64,000 bases of DNA from Pterois miles (taxonomy: Eukaryota; Chordata; Actinopteri; Perciformes; Scorpaenidae): assembly GCA_947000775.1 (NCBI GenBank), contig CAMQGK010000466.1:2837001-2901000 (forward strand), given 5' to 3'. A program made the position numbers and the translations under genes. The notes under the pieces are model-generated. The model made no database searches, was not told the origin of the DNA, and was given only the letters and a program-made list of their open reading frames with translations. Each line of letters starts with the position of its first letter. Within the stretch, counting starts at the first letter, position 1. Of the stretch, positions 1-13,216 are shown one piece after another.

Positions 1-167
1 GATGTTGCATTAGATATAAAAGAATGATCTCAGTCACTTCCACACAGCTTAATAATTAAATACTGGTATCTCGTCGGTACTCGGTATCAACTGACACCCA
101 AAGCCCAGGTATCATTCTCGATATTGAGACCGAAAAAGTCAAACCGGTGCATCCATAATGACAATAA
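1..167 (+). repeat. hAT-like interspersed repeat, fragment
   Basis: This end of the window matches the segment at about 11035-11191 over its length, sharing the series 'actggtatc...tcggtactcg.tatc', 'cccaggtatca' and a terminal 'gcatcc'. Alternating 'cggtatc' words and a 'gtgcatcc' end are typical of non-autonomous hAT elements of fish. The left part is cut off by the window edge. The family name is an inference. Confidence 0.6.
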
Positions 168-1202
168 GTGTTGCAGACCAGTGGCTTAGAAGTGTGTTTA
201 ACATTTACAATATTTTCTACTTGACCCATTTGGCCCCCTCTCCGACCCAACAGGAAAAGCAGACTATTGGGTATCAGCAGTATTATAACATCATAAGAAT
301 TGTAGTTATGTATTGATTTATTTTTCGATAAGCTGCGGGGCCTGATGCCAACCTGTACCACCACACCTTTGCTGTAAACTTGTATTGTCTTCATGGGGTC
401 TTGGGTGTCTAACAGGGAGCATACTTGTCTAGATTTAGCACACCGATTCAGCATTGTTGAGTTTGGTGTTTATCTTCCTTTTGGAAGGAGTTACATCATG
501 GATTTGTTTTCATCAGGAGGTTGAATAGGTTAGACTTCCTGGCATACATCAACACAGTTTCCATTGAGTTGACAGTGATGTTTCCCTGTGTTGTTTAAAC
601 CGAGACAGTTTGAATGTAAGCAAGCAGTTGTATCTCTCCCAGCTACACTTATGCTATCAGCTGCAGCCACCTCTGAAATGCTAACAGATGTGTAATGCAC
701 ACTAACTAATCTGTGATGTTTGTGTTGTCTCTCAGCCACTCTGCTCTGTGGCTAATAGCCAGGTTGTAGGATACACCGGCTGTCATCCTTTGCTACCGGC
801 GCACTCTGCTTACTCATAATGGCTAATGTCTGGGGGTTGTGGGTCATGCAGCAATTTTCAAACAATAATTGAATAATTGCCAGTGATTTTTGAACAGTAT
901 TTTTGCTTGTAATGCACATCCCTAGTCAGAAGGTCAGTGTAGGTGTTGATAATGTACAGCAGATCTAATCTACAGTTAAATGTTCAATAGGGGCCGATCT
1001 GACTTTTTCATTCTCTATAACCATTCGGGATGTGCATTCCAAGCTACAACACTACGCGAAAATCACTGGGAATTATTTGATTATTATTCAAAAATTGAGT
1101 TTAATTCAACCATATTGTTGGAAGAGTGGAATAGGCAGGTGGAAAGACAAACCATGACGTGACAGTTTTGGTGAGTTTTATTTTGTTTCTGTTGGGTTTG
1201 AA

Positions 1203-1942
1203 TTAGGGATATTAATGAATAACTGGCAACCGATTAACACTATTGGTTAAACGTTTAAAAGACATGATTATTATTATTATTTACAAAGCTGAGAAAAATG
1301 CGGAGGAGCGACTCAGTCACAGGAGAAAAGCTGGTCCACCTTAAGAGAGAGCCAGAGCAGATACACGAAGTTGGCTCAGGACTTTCAGCAGAGGAGCTTG
1401 TAGCTAGTAGCCTTTATTCACCAGCAAATAAACTGTACACACACTGACTGCTACAGCTACATTCACAGCTACGCCACCAACAAACCCACAATCACCACCA
1501 TCCCACACACGCACAGTCTGTTGGAAACTCGCTAAAGCTACACTGTGCTGACAGATGGAATGTGTGTGAGCAGTGAACAGTGAGCATGAAGCCACCAGCA
1601 ACACTTAAGCTGCTAATGTAGCACGCACGGTTTGTCGGACAATCGCTCAAGTTACGCCAGATGACAGGCTATCTTTACGCCAGACAGATACGCAGCTGGC
1701 AACCTGCTGAACTACAGTAAATGATGCGGTGGTGGTGGCGAACTTTTACCGGGAAAGTGGCTGTATGTCCGTGACACTCATTATCGTGGCTGCTATAGTA
1801 GTACTTCTGACTCAGTTGTCTGTTGTGCTCATACACTGCAGCTGGCTCACCGCTACATGAGACGCATTAATCTTGTTGGTTAAAAGTTAATAATCGGTTA
1901 AAAAAAAAAAAAATCGAAATAAGCATTCCTAGTGCATCCCCA
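1203..1942. repeat. hAT-like MITE
   Basis: The segment starts with 'tagggatattaatgaata' and ends with 'attcctagtgcatcccc', a pairing of termini seen in non-autonomous hAT elements. Both ends carry a 'taaccgatta/taatcggttaa' theme in opposite orientation (about 1228-1255 and 1880-1905), while the centre is GC-richer. Minor open frames inside have no recognisable protein. Borders are approximate. Confidence 0.55.
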
Positions 1943-3242
1943 ATGCGCATAGATCAATTTGTACTGCTCACCATCCGGTTCTTTGGCCCCTGTTAGCTCT
2001 CACTTCTGTTTCATGGTTTAATCTGAATCTGGTATTTTAATTTGATTAGCTTGTTTATCAAAATGGCTCAAGGGATGAAAAGGGACATTCACATACTAAT
2101 AAATTTTGTGGGTTTTCAATTTCACTTTAATTTTTTTCATATAGCGTCAAATCATTACTGAAGTTATCTCAAGACAGGTGAGCACGTCTACACCGTACTC
2201 CATAATTTATAAAGCCAAACAAGAGAACCCCCATGAGCATTGCACAGTCTACCCTTTAAAAGCTAGAAACCTTGTGTAGAACCAACCTCTTGGTGGGTGG
2301 CCATCTGCCTCGACTTCTGCGTTTGTATTTTATGGGTGTGCCTGCTTGTTATGTGCAATAGCTGTTTTGCATGTAAAGAAGTGATCCATTTACAGCTGTC
2401 TTTTCACACGGACTGAGTCCGAGCATGTGGTGTATACTGGTCTGTTTCACTGAGTCATTATAAATCCTGTATAATTCCTACAGTTTGGTGTAAACGTCTT
2501 CAACCCATCCTCCCACTATCAGCTTAGCTATCAGCTGTCTTAAGAAAAGTGGGGTCATTGCAGAGAAGTCCTATGTCGTGTCAGAGGGTGGCAGTAGCTA
2601 ACCACTGTGAAATGGTCTGGGCTGTAGGGTCAATTGTGCATATCAAATCTAGAAACCATAATTAAATGATTCGAATAAACAGTATAATTTCCTTGTTCCG
2701 GTTTCCGTGGTTTATATTTGTGTCCTTGTTTAGAAACAATCTCCCAAGTTGTTAATGAAAGAACAAGCTTCAGAAAATACGAATTCAGAGGCATGCCTGC
2801 AGTTTGGGGTGGCCTGTGGGTGCGTGACGTCAGGTCTGAATTGCGCAGCTGTTCATTTTTTCCATGTATTTCGCCCAGCTATCTATTGTCAAATATTTAA
2901 CTGTTATGAAGCATTTATATGAAGCATTAATCCTGCAGCAACTCAAAGGGCATCTTATTCATTCCTTATCACCACCCAGTGTATTCTTGCTGTACAAAAA
3001 ATATCCGCCATTGTCATATTATCTATCTTCAGTGCTCGTATATTTTTTTTTAAATCACACCTCAGCCACTGAAGCAGACATGATGAACATCCCATGTTAA
3101 GGAAATTGTGCTTAATGATTGCAGTTATTGGCAGGGGGACAAAAAAAACACAGCACGAGTGCAACATCAATATTCACATGGCGAGAAGGCCCCACCTCTT
3201 CCCCTCCCAACACTTAACAGATAATTATTCCAAAGACTACAA

Positions 3243-3540
3243 GAATCAGAAATACTTTACTGATCCCTGGGGGGGAACTGGGGCATTACAGCTGCTCTCA
3301 TATAAACATAAAGAAAGTAGAAATAAAGGAGTAACATGTAAGGTAGCATGGTAACATGTACATTTTGTACACATTACTATATATACATGTAACACAGTAT
3401 ATGTATAGAAATACAAGTAAATATAATTAATTAATGATAATATACAAATGTACAAATATTTGCATTCAGACCAACAATATACTGTATAGCCACAGTGCAA
3501 GGTGGTAAACAAAATCCTGAGAAGTGGTATACACTATTAA
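3243..3540 (+). repeat. Interspersed repeat with 'actttattgatccc'-type head
   Basis: This segment and 7527-7780 share a head ('tactttactgatccctggg' here), 'ggggcattacag', 'ccacagtgc', 'aaaatcctgagaagtgg' and 'ctattaagtgtg'. They are two diverged copies of one family. Shorter relatives of the head occur at 55296-55335 and 61030-61065. Such sequences are usual teleost retroposon ends; the exact family was not determined. Confidence 0.6.
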
Positions 3541-3720
<180 letters not shown>

Positions 3721-4380
3721 AGTTTAGGATGCATTACTCCATTTCATTCTATTTTATTACATGGCTACGTTGAATGCTTAATTCTGATTGGTCAATCACA
3801 GTGACCAATGTCCAGTGTATAGCAGATCGTTGCTATGGGCGCAGTTCTGATCTCAGACTCTGGGAGACTGTTTTTGTGTCAAATTATTGTTTTCTTAAGT
3901 AAGCAGCTGTGTAATAAGCAGAATAAGGTACAGCTAGCAGGTCATTGTTGTGAAATAAATCCTGACAAGGCAATGCAGGGTCTCATCACCCTGAAGGGGC
4001 ACAATGACCAGCTCACTGTACATTATCCTTTACTTAGCTTGTAATATTTCACAGTAGGTTGCATATTAGACTGTAGTTTAAGCTTCAAAACAAAGTCATA
4101 GGTGTGTGATCATTAGTTAATGATCATTCATTTTACAATATTTTCAGTGGCTTCAACTGTGGTTCAGGAGATACTGTGTATAGCTATGGGATAGACCAGA
4201 GTTTAAGTTCAATAAGAATGGATTTTTGCAATTGTGATTAGGCTGTTTGCTTTGACTTATCACCGGTTTTAATTAGCCATACATGTCTCAACAATTTAGG
4301 TGCAGATTGAGTGACATGGTATGCAGAATATGTCGTTGTGAAAGGCTAATATCTACACTTAACTGTCATCATTTCAACAG

Positions 4381-7300
4381 GTCAGCAGCCGGTCCAGAAG
4401 GTTCTGGCGGAGCGTCAGGCAACAAGCGCTTGCAGCAGACCCAGGCCCAGGTGGATGAGGTATGATACGTCTCTTTTTACTTGATTACGAGGTCCAGATA
4501 AAGCCCCAAATGTATTAAATAACCGTAAAGCCAACGGGCTTCAGTGAAATAGTGTTATCTTGATGAAAAGAAAGATGGGGCGCACAGAAAGAGATTGGAC
4601 CTGAAACACGAATCATCAGAACCTTTGTAGTGCAGAAGTCTGCAGCAAAGATACTCACTAATATTTACATTTCATTAAGATCCACAAAATATTAATTATG
4701 GCAATATTCACGCTGAACCACAGTCTGGAATATTTATCATAAGAGTTAACCAGATGTTAAAAACAATAGTACTCCTTAAACATACATTTACTAAACGTTA
4801 AACCCTACCCCTTGCATTTATGTCAACATCTGTGCTAACAATGAATTCAAAGGACTAAGACTACATTAACGTTAAAAATTAGAATCACTAGTTAATATTG
4901 ATGATAATCCCAAAAAATAAATGTATAATCTCTATTAATATATGCCCTACCATGAGTAATACACAAATGTCTGTTATCACATGTTATTTTTGAAGTCAGT
5001 GGACAAATTCAGAGGCAGTTGTACCTCGTCTACCTTTCCCAGTGTGCGTCATTTCTCTCACCTAGCCCACTCCTATTATTGAACTCCAGTTTACCCCCAC
5101 CCACCCCCTCCGTCTTCAGCCACTGTGTGGCTCCCATCTTCCTTAATGTCTGTCTGCAGCAGAGACTTGCATAATCCTTGGCAGCAGTGTCATGAATCAC
5201 CACAATGTGGAATCAGTGGCTCTTTAGTGCTCTACCTCCACATGTCAGCTCACATGCCAGAGACAAATTATATTCAAAAGCGTGTCAGAGAGGCCACCAG
5301 GAAGAAACATCTGCTAAGTGTTACTCCTCCTGTGGTTTCTTTCTTAATCTTCTTTACCCCTCTCTTTCCTAGTTGTCACGGCCTTGAGCTCCTCCTACAC
5401 AACTTTAACCTTAGCATGTCACACAAAGCTTCCAATTGGCTGCCAGACGTTTATATAATCACTGCCTCCATGGTTATGTAAGAGCTGCATGGCCCTACAC
5501 ACTTCTCTCCACCCTGCCACTCTGTCTGAGAGGAGGGGCAGTTGTAGGGTTTGTGGATCAGTGGAACATATGGGTTATGTGTCTATGATACTGTGTGCAC
5601 ACATGCATGTCTACCTGATTTTAGGCAAACTCTGACATCAAGCAGAAGTGTGTATTAGACTGTATACCTTTTTTTTTTAACCTTGTACAGTAAGGTGTGA
5701 TCTCTGTTTGTTGGTGGTTTTGTTAAGTAACATTGTTACTCAACACGTCATGTTTCTGCATAGTATATGGGTGCATTTCCAATCTATTCTATTAATTGTA
5801 AAATAACTAATTAAGGCAGTGTTTGGTTGATCTTCGATGAGGTCTAGTCAGGTTTAAAGCCATTTCACACCAAGCAAGGATTTTTTGAATGAATAACTTG
5901 TATAAAAATTTATAGGTGCTAACAAAGGGTACTGCATATACAAGATACATATATGGAAATAAGATTGATTGGATTACATTCACCAGAAGTATAAAACATT
6001 ACATGTCCCTCGTAAATTAAAACAAAAATATCTCTAATTTGTGAGGAAAATGTCTTTATTCTTTGATTTCTGGGTTGCTGGAAAAAAATTAATGATGCCT
6101 TACAATGACTGATATATTTGACTTCATGACATTTCTGACTACATACATGCTGAAAATCAAACTCAATGTGGATATTTTCCAAAGCAAAAGTCCCTATACA
6201 TGTATTATTCAACTTTTTCCCGCAATCTAATTTTAAGAAAAGTTAACAAAACTCTCAGTAAATCGTAATATTGAATTATAGTACTTAAATATCACAAGAC
6301 ATGTCAGATGAGCACTAAAGTATGGTAATAGTGTCGAATCAGGAGATAGGTGAATTGTCCCAGCGTAATAATTAGCCTTGTGCTTCTGTTTGTTGCTTGG
6401 AGAGTTGTATTTTTGGAATATTGGGTGTTTGTTTTTGGGGTAACGGACTGTAGGACAAATGAGCTTTTCTGCCCTATTGGACATATTTCGGACTATTGGT
6501 GTTTTGAAATAACATTCAGTATGTACGACAAACACTACTACCTCAACAACCAAATAAATGACAATAGCTTGAGATTGTATAGTAGCTGGGATACGATGTA
6601 GATGGTAATGTAGCTGATCTGCACTTGCTAACATTATATGGTGGTCACGGAACAGGGCTAGCCACAACTGCTAACATTAGCATTGGCATACAATTTGGTG
6701 TCATTATTTTATGTATTGTGTAGTTAACATTAACCATTTTGATATTTTCTGTCTGAGCGTTGTGTGAAGTGGACATTGGCGGTTTTTCAGAGGAAACTCA
6801 TTTGGCCTCAAACGCCGATAATTTACACCAGAACCAGTATGTCACATGTACAGTGCAGCATTTTTGCATCGCACTAGTAAGAAACGGTTACATAATATTC
6901 AGATCCAGCACACCAAGGTACAGTAATTTAAAAAAGTACTGACATTACCTGACGCTTTCTTCTTGTAGGTGGTGGATATTATGCGTGTCAATGTGGACAA
7001 AGTGCTGGAACGTGACCAGAAGCTGTCTGAACTGGATGACAGAGCAGACGCACTGCAGGCTGGAGCCTCCCAGTTCGAGACCAGTGCTGCCAAGCTGAAA
7101 AGGAAGTACTGGTGGAAGAACTGCAAGGTGCCTAAACACTCCTTGTCCCTCCATAAATGAAAATAACTATGATATAAAATGAACTCCATACTAGAAGTCT
7201 CTTGGCTGGAAGTGGTCTAGATTCTATGAAAGTTGAATTTACCTACACATCATACAGTACATCTGATACATGTACCACTTGTAATAGTGAACTGAAGTGA

Positions 7301-8143
7301 AGCAAACATTCTTATTAATTCCAGTTAATGTGTGTGGCACTGAATTTACTGTAATATTACTCCTTGCAGATGTGGGCCATCCTGATAGCTGTCATAGTGA
7401 TCATCATCGTCATCATTATTAGTGAGTATGAAGCTTCTCTTCGACATTTGTTGCAGTTTTTGTTACTTCAGATGATTAAAATGATCTGTATGATTTTCAA
7501 TGAGTTACTGCACAAAGCCCTTAATATAATCAGAAGTACTTTATTAATCTCTGGGGGAAAATTGGGGCATTACAGTTGCATTTGTGTAAACATGAGAAAT
7601 ATAAGAAAATGGAAATAAAGATAAAACTATATGTACAGAAAAATAAGTACTAAAATTAAAAATAAGAAAATGAGAATATAAAAAATATGAAATATAACCA
7701 CAGTGCGAAAAAAGTAAATACAAAATGCTTATAATTGAATACAAAATGCTGAGAAGTGGGCTCTATTAAGTGTGTTAAATCGAAATACCAGAGTGATATA
7801 AATAAAACATGAATAAAAATTGCATGTACAATATAAATACAGTATTAATGATAGTATTGCACAGTTGAATTATTGCACTAATTATCATACAGTTAAGTAA
7901 GTAAAAATTAAATAATAATTACTTAATATGTAATTATAATTACTTTACGGAGACTTCAGTTTAATCTGGGTTGTTGATACACTATGTGTATACACACACA
8001 CACACACAGTATGGTGAAATATAATATATTTAAATTTGAGATACTTTTGTTAATTACATTATTGTTAGATCTAATTAGTTCATGTAAGTATTGCGTCTAA
8101 GAAGTTCCTACCTTCTTCATTCACAGTTTGGACTTACTCCTAA
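4381..8143 (+). CDS. vamp3: Vesicle-associated membrane protein 3 (cellubrevin), exons 2-5
   Basis: R-SNARE of recycling endosomes and transport vesicles; it zips with syntaxin and SNAP-25-type SNAREs to drive fusion. Coding exons: 4381-4459 (start could be 4386, see findings), 6969-7127, 7370-7421 and 8127-8143, joined in phase 0, 0 and 1 with GT-AG borders. Seen: a short variable Gly/Ser-rich N-terminus, then 'RLQQTQAQVDE', the SNARE coiled coil with the zero-layer Arg in 'VLERDQKL', the basic juxtamembrane 'KRKYWWKNCK', and a tail anchor of Ile/Val starting 'MWAIL' and ending 'WTYS' before TAA. Total is about 101-102 aa, close to 100 for human VAMP3. The short tail with MWAI after NCK and the adjoining per3 favour vamp3 over vamp2 or vamp1. 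The exon with the ATG was not found. Confidence 0.9.
5474..5481 (+). promoter_or_regulatory. D-box-like TTATGTAA in vamp3 intron
   Basis: Perfect match to the palindrome-like site TTATGTAA bound by PAR-bZIP factors (DBP/TEF/HLF, and E4BP4/NFIL3 as repressor). It lies in vamp3 intron 2, about 8 kb upstream of the supposed per3 promoter. An eight-base site occurs by chance, so any role is speculative. Confidence 0.25.
7527..7780 (+). repeat. Second copy of the 'actttattaatctctggg' repeat
   Basis: Diverged copy of 3243-3540, inside the last vamp3 intron. It shares the head, 'ggggcattacag', 'ccacagtgc' and 'gctgagaagtgggctctattaagtgtg'. It is A-rich inside and has no open frame worth noting. Confidence 0.6.
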
Positions 8144-10629
8144 AACGGCAGCAACAGGAGGAGCGCAGGAAACGATGAAGAAGAGAAAAGGAGCAACATA
8201 AATAATTAATGTCTCAGAGGAAGATGTCACATGATTACTGGCTACTGAGCTCCACAACATTCTTCTCCTCGCAGGGAGTCTTCATTCCTCGTCCTGGTTT
8301 GCTCTTCGTGTGTGTTTGTGTGTGTTTGTACATGTGCCTGAGTCATAATACCGGTTTTACCCTGCATTACTGCACCATACCAGATATCTTTAAACTTGTA
8401 TTAGAGTTCTATCCCAGTTGCCAAAGAAAACAGAAACAGTTTGATAATTAAAATCAAACTCAAACAAACTTATTTTAAAAAAAGTTCAAGAATCATCTTT
8501 GAATGTATGACAAAGCGCACACACACACACACACCCACACACACACACACACCCCTACACACCTACACACACCTACGCATACTCCAACCTCAGGACTAGA
8601 AGTGAAGATGTTGTAAAGTCTCCTCAACTTATATTTACTTTTTTATGTTTTAATAGCCATTTATATTGTGTGCCAGGCTAAGAGAAGTGCCTTTGAGGAT
8701 ATGCTGTTCTGTGTTAGTTTAGATTGTAACAGTAACCCTGCATATCATTGAAGAGATGCCCCTTTCCAACAAATACACATTCATACTTTTCAGATGCCAA
8801 TATTTAGATTTTTCCTCATTGTTTTTTTTTTTTTTTTTTTAAGATTTGGTGGTTTGTCATTAGTGTCTCTAGTGCAGTACCTGTTTGGAACTGGTCGACA
8901 GATTACATGGCCTGTGGTGTTGCTGCTTCAACTCTTCCAAGCAACTTCACACTCAACACTGTGCTTCTGTGGGTCCTGGTCAACAGTTGCATCCCCTAGC
9001 AATGCTAGAGTATAGGCATCATTTAGGTGCAAAAGCTCCCAAGAACGTCGATAGAGAGTGAGCTATACCCAGCATGCCATTCGACGGTGTAACAGTTAAT
9101 AGCACAGTGTGCACACAATACACTACTAATAAATTCGTCCCATAGATCTCGAGAGCTTGCACCTTTGGGTCCTCACCCACCGAGTGTGAAGTCGATCAGA
9201 TGAACAGTTGTAGATAAAATCAAAGGACATGCATACCGACGGAGACACCTTCCATTTTTGTTAGATGGTTACAGTCAGCTGAGAATTGGTGGGATCTGAT
9301 GCCTTATTTTATTTATGCACACGGTCTAGTGCTGAGTAGTTTCTCTGTAAGATTTATGATTTTCGATTGAATAAAAATGAATTTCATTGGTCACCCAACA
9401 ACAAATAAGCTAACCGGTAACACACTGTCGAACCACCAGATGATACGTATCCTTGTCCATCGTAGTCAGTAAAAACTAGTATGAGCTTATGAGAGATAAG
9501 TGCCTCTATGTTCAGAGCTACAGCCTCACAGCTAGAGAAACTGCCACAGAGTTTAAAAAACAAAAGTGCTACACTGGGTTAAAAGTGTCCCAACCAGGTG
9601 CTCTCAGAGATGGGCCAGAACGTTTGCCTTTGTGATATATTCAAGCACAAAAAAAGAAAATGTAGTGTTAGACAGATGCATTAATAGGTTTCTCCAATGG
9701 AGAACAGCCGAACTACAGCCACACCTCATTGATCATATATAAAGATTAGTGCCTTCTGAACGCGCCAAACAAATACTGTGCTGCTTGTTTATTCAGCTGA
9801 GCTTATTAACATTTAATTAAGTCTTGTGTTTAGTCACACTGGCATTTATCCCAGCTGATCATTGCAAAGTTCTTCTCACATGTGATATTTTAGTTTTATT
9901 AATAGCTTTTTTTTTTGACATTATTATATGTAGAACTAACCTTAGGGAGACTGTATAGTATGTTTGGTCTGCTGCTGAGTATCGTGTGTTTGAGTGCACA
10001 GAAAAACTTTGTTGGGCAATGACGGTGTTATATACTGACACTAGATGATTGCATTCCCTGCTGTTGCCTCCATCCTATTAAAATACATGTTTTAATGAGA
10101 TAAACAGTTTCAGATTACTTTTTACTTTCATTTCACTCTGTCTAGAATTTCATTAATGCAAATACAACTGCTTATGTTGCATTATTCAGTAGTTTTTAAG
10201 ACATAAGTTACTGTATATGGCCTTCACAGTGTATGCAGGATAATTTGGTAATTGAGATGAACACATAAACAAGAATGGGCTCTTTTTATATAAATATATA
10301 GACAAACTGTAGCCATTAAGGAAACTGTCATATTTTCAGAGGCCACTGAAAATGCTTTTGCAGACCAGGCTTTTATCACAGATGTGTGGAATTGTCATCA
10401 TCCTTTCGTGTCTGCACCAGAAATATGATACCTAGTAATGTCAAACCCTTGCCTATGTGCCTGCCCACTGGGAATGCATTTGGAAATAAGTGCAATTCTA
10501 CTCTCTGGCCCCAAATGCCTTTTGCCTGAATAAAACTGATTTAACTTAAATCACAAAGCCTCATCTGTTATTTGTTTCTGGTCTGTGACAGAAGAAATGT
10601 CACAGTTTACTATTTTCAAAAGCAGCTCA
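8144..10629 (+). other. vamp3 3' UTR and flank
   Basis: No coding potential was recognised after the vamp3 stop. A CA-rich tract (about 8515-8580), a T-run near 8822-8840 and poly(A) signals AATAAA at 9370-9375 and 10529-10534 suggest a long 3' UTR, as is usual for vertebrate vamp3. Where the transcript really ends cannot be read from sequence. Confidence 0.5.
10529..10534 (+). terminator. Candidate poly(A) signal AATAAA for vamp3
   Basis: Canonical AATAAA 2.4 kb past the stop codon, just before the hAT-like repeat at 10630. An earlier candidate sits at 9370-9375. Choice between them is inference. Confidence 0.3.
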
Positions 10630-11191
10630 GGGACTTGCCTGCCAATACCAGATCAGATATCGGGTCGGTACTGACGCAAATAGCTGGATCAGATATCGAT
10701 GAAAACAGGGCCGATATCTTAAGTTCACTATAAATATTATGAACTGGAAGTTTAATTCCCTTTAAAGTTTTGACCAGTTTGTTGCTGCTTTATGAAGGTT
10801 GACATGACTTGTAGTTCCTGTTCATTTTGATTTTTACCATGTTGCTGGTGTACGATTTATTATTTATATTTATTTTTTATTCATTTATCTACAAGATTGA
10901 CAGAGACCACATATGATAAACTTAAATACATGAATTCTCATACATAATTAATAATTAAATACATTATCTATGGGTTTATTTTATTTTGTTTTACAAAGTT
11001 ATGAGAGCAATGTTTAAGTCGGGGCTGTTGTTTCTTTACACATAACAGAATGATCCAAGTCAGTTTTCGCAGTGAGGTATACAGCTTATTAATTAAACAC
11101 TGGTATCAGATCGGTACTCGATATCGGCCGATATACATACAAAACCCAGGTATCAGTATCAGGACTGAAAACTCAGATGGCTGCATCCCTA
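10630..11191. repeat. hAT-like MITE, long copy
   Basis: The left end carries 'ccagatcagatatcgggtcggtactg' words and the right end 'atcggtactcgatatcggcc' followed by 'gctgcatccct'. These are inverted relatives of each other around an AT-rich core. The right third is homologous to 1-167. This pattern is usual for fish non-autonomous hAT elements. The element stops 40 bp before the exon-like segment at 11232. Confidence 0.6.
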
Positions 11192-11231
11192 GACTGGCTG
11201 TCTCACAGCTAGTGTTGGTCCAGCTTTACAG

Positions 11232-11366
11232 ACGGCTATATCGTCTTTGATTCCTCCGATTGAGCTGGATATCGACACAGTCAATGATTCAAAGATCCAG
11301 TGGGTCAGCCGCACTGCTGAGCAGCTCACAGGCCGTCACCACACTGTCACCGACACCAGAAAGACG
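11232..11366 (+). other. Unexplained exon-like open segment (45 codons)
   Basis: A 135-bp stretch open in one frame with an acceptor-like 'gctttacag' before it and a strong donor 'acg|gtaaga' after it. Its length is a multiple of three and it is phase 0 on both sides. Codons are coding-like (CTC, GTC, AGC, CGC, ACC, GAC). The peptide runs from 'LIPPIELDIDTVND' through 'QWVSRTAEQLTGRHH' to 'TDTRKT'. I do not recognise the family. It does not fit vamp3 (already stopped at 8143) nor PER N-termini. It may be a captured exon, a remnant of a lost gene, or part of a gene whose other exons I missed. Confidence 0.4.
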
Positions 11367-12439
11367 GTAAGAAAAACAAATGTAATATAATGTTACGTCA
11401 TTGGTAAGAATTTTCTATAGAGAAAAAGGGTTGTGGCTTATAACAGCACCACCTGTTTACCTCAGTGACCTTCTCCTGTATGATCCTTCAGCCTTTTAAT
11501 TAGCCAGCACCATGTGACCCTGTCCCAGCAAACCTACAGCAGGACTCCCGGCATCAATTAGTTTTCTTAACTTCATAATAGTCGCTATTATTTTTACACT
11601 TTGTATTCAAAATAGCTCATCAGGACTGGACTGGACCTTCGAGGTGGACCTGGAGCAAAAATGAGCAGTGGGCCTCAACTGACCCCCTACGCCCATAGTG
11701 TACCATGCTTACGCTGAGGAAAATGATCTTCATAGGCACCCCATCAGATCAGATATTTGTATTTGGGCTATTTTAGGCTTTGACCCATGGCCCGGGACAA
11801 CTGACCCAGTGTTATCCTTCTGTTGACGGCCCAGTTACTACAAATATCACATGACGAACCTGGAGCCTTAGGCTTGGTGAAGGTCTGAGGCCTCGGGGTA
11901 GTTGCCCACTTTGCCCAATTAGTAATCCAGACCTGCCTGCTCAGTCAAAGGCATAACAGACATCACTGTCTCAAACTGTTTTCAAGTTCAAATTTAAGTT
12001 TCTTTGTGATACCAAATAGTTCAAATTAACTTCAAGCCCAGACTGTAAAACTAACAAAACCAAATTAGGGCTACAACTAATGATTGTTTTTCAAGAAATT
12101 AAAAAATACAAAGGTATTAACTATCACAGGCTTAAGGCTATTCAACAATTATTCACAAATGATGATTGTAATCAAAATCAAAGCAGCAGTGCTTAGAAGT
12201 GGAACAAATATGATTAGAAAAAGTGATTTTCATAAAATGGTCACTATATCCTGACAACAGTGCATGAGACAGGTAATCTGAAGGAAAAAAACATGTTCCT
12301 GTGTGTCCTCTGGTGTCCTAATGGCATCTGCAAGATTTCACAGTCCGGAGGAAAACAAACCAAGCTGAGTCGAGCTCTGAGCAACTGTCAGTCACTCACC
12401 ACCCGATCAAACATGAATCAACTGCCTCCTTAAGTCTCC

Positions 12440-12809
12440 ATCCATCCATCGTCAACCGCTTATCCCGTTAGGGGTCGCGGGGGCTGGAGCCGATCCCAGC
12501 TGGCATTGGGCGAAGGCAGGGTACACCCTGGACAGGTCGCCAGTCCATCGCAGGGCACATAGAGACAGACAACATATAGACAGACAACCATTCACGCGCA
12601 CATCCACACCTACGGGCAATTTAGAGTAATCAATTAACCTAAACAGCATGTCTTTGGATGGTGGGAGGAAGCCGGAGTACCCGGAGAAAACCCACGCTTA
12701 CACGGGGAGAACATGCAAACTCCACACAGAAGAGCCGCAAGCTGGAATCGAACCTGCGACCCTCGTGCTGTGAGGCGACAGCGCTAACCACTACACCACC
12801 GTGCAGCCC
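12440..12809 (-). repeat. tRNA-headed SINE with 12-bp target-site duplication
   Basis: Read on the minus strand it starts with a tRNA-like head: 'ggtggtgtagtggttagcgc' (box A-like) and 'ggttcgattcc' (box B-like). It then runs through the widespread fish body ('gtgtggagtttgcatgttct', 'caatttagagt' complement) to a short (GGAT)n tail. The direct repeat 'ccttaagtctcc' lies exactly at both sides (12428-12439 and 12810-12821), showing retroposition. A second copy is at 61381-61706. Open frames across it are artefacts. Confidence 0.85.
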
Positions 12810-13210
12810 CCTTAAGTCTCCTTATGCCTTATATAGCCAAATAGTTTAAATTAAATCATTTTATAAAATGACAGAAAAAAAGTCAAAAATATCTAGCACA
12901 ATTGTTTAGCACCCAAGGCACCTTAAAACAATGCTCAAAAATCTAAAGATCTAGCAAATATTCACAGATTATCTTGCCAGTTGATTCAACAGAATCATAT
13001 TAGTATTTCACATAACTGACAGCAACTCAAGAGGTGAAAAAGGCTGACATTTCTTGTGAAAGGCATCCAGATGTGATGAAGTGCATCAGGGCCGTACAGG
13101 GGCTCTGCTCATTCATTCAGTAGTGGAGGGATGGAGGGATGCAGTAGTGAGTCGGTGCTGCAGCAGCCTACAACTGGCTTGTTGTCCCTCTGTTGTGTAA
13201 CACTGAGGTC

Positions 13211-13216
13211 CACGTG
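13211..13216 (+). promoter_or_regulatory. E-box CACGTG
   Basis: Canonical CLOCK/BMAL1 E-box, written 'gtccacgtgaacc', in the presumed per3 promoter. A second perfect copy is 286 bp downstream. Confidence 0.4.

Noticed and set aside
12761..12809. Possible tRNA gene from 'gtagtggttagcgctgtcgcc' and 'ggttcgattcc'
   Set aside because: It is the tRNA-like head of a SINE. No acceptor stem pairing or full cloverleaf is present.
12452..12849. Open frames on both strands at the SINE
   Set aside because: They lie entirely in a SINE with a 12-bp target-site duplication.
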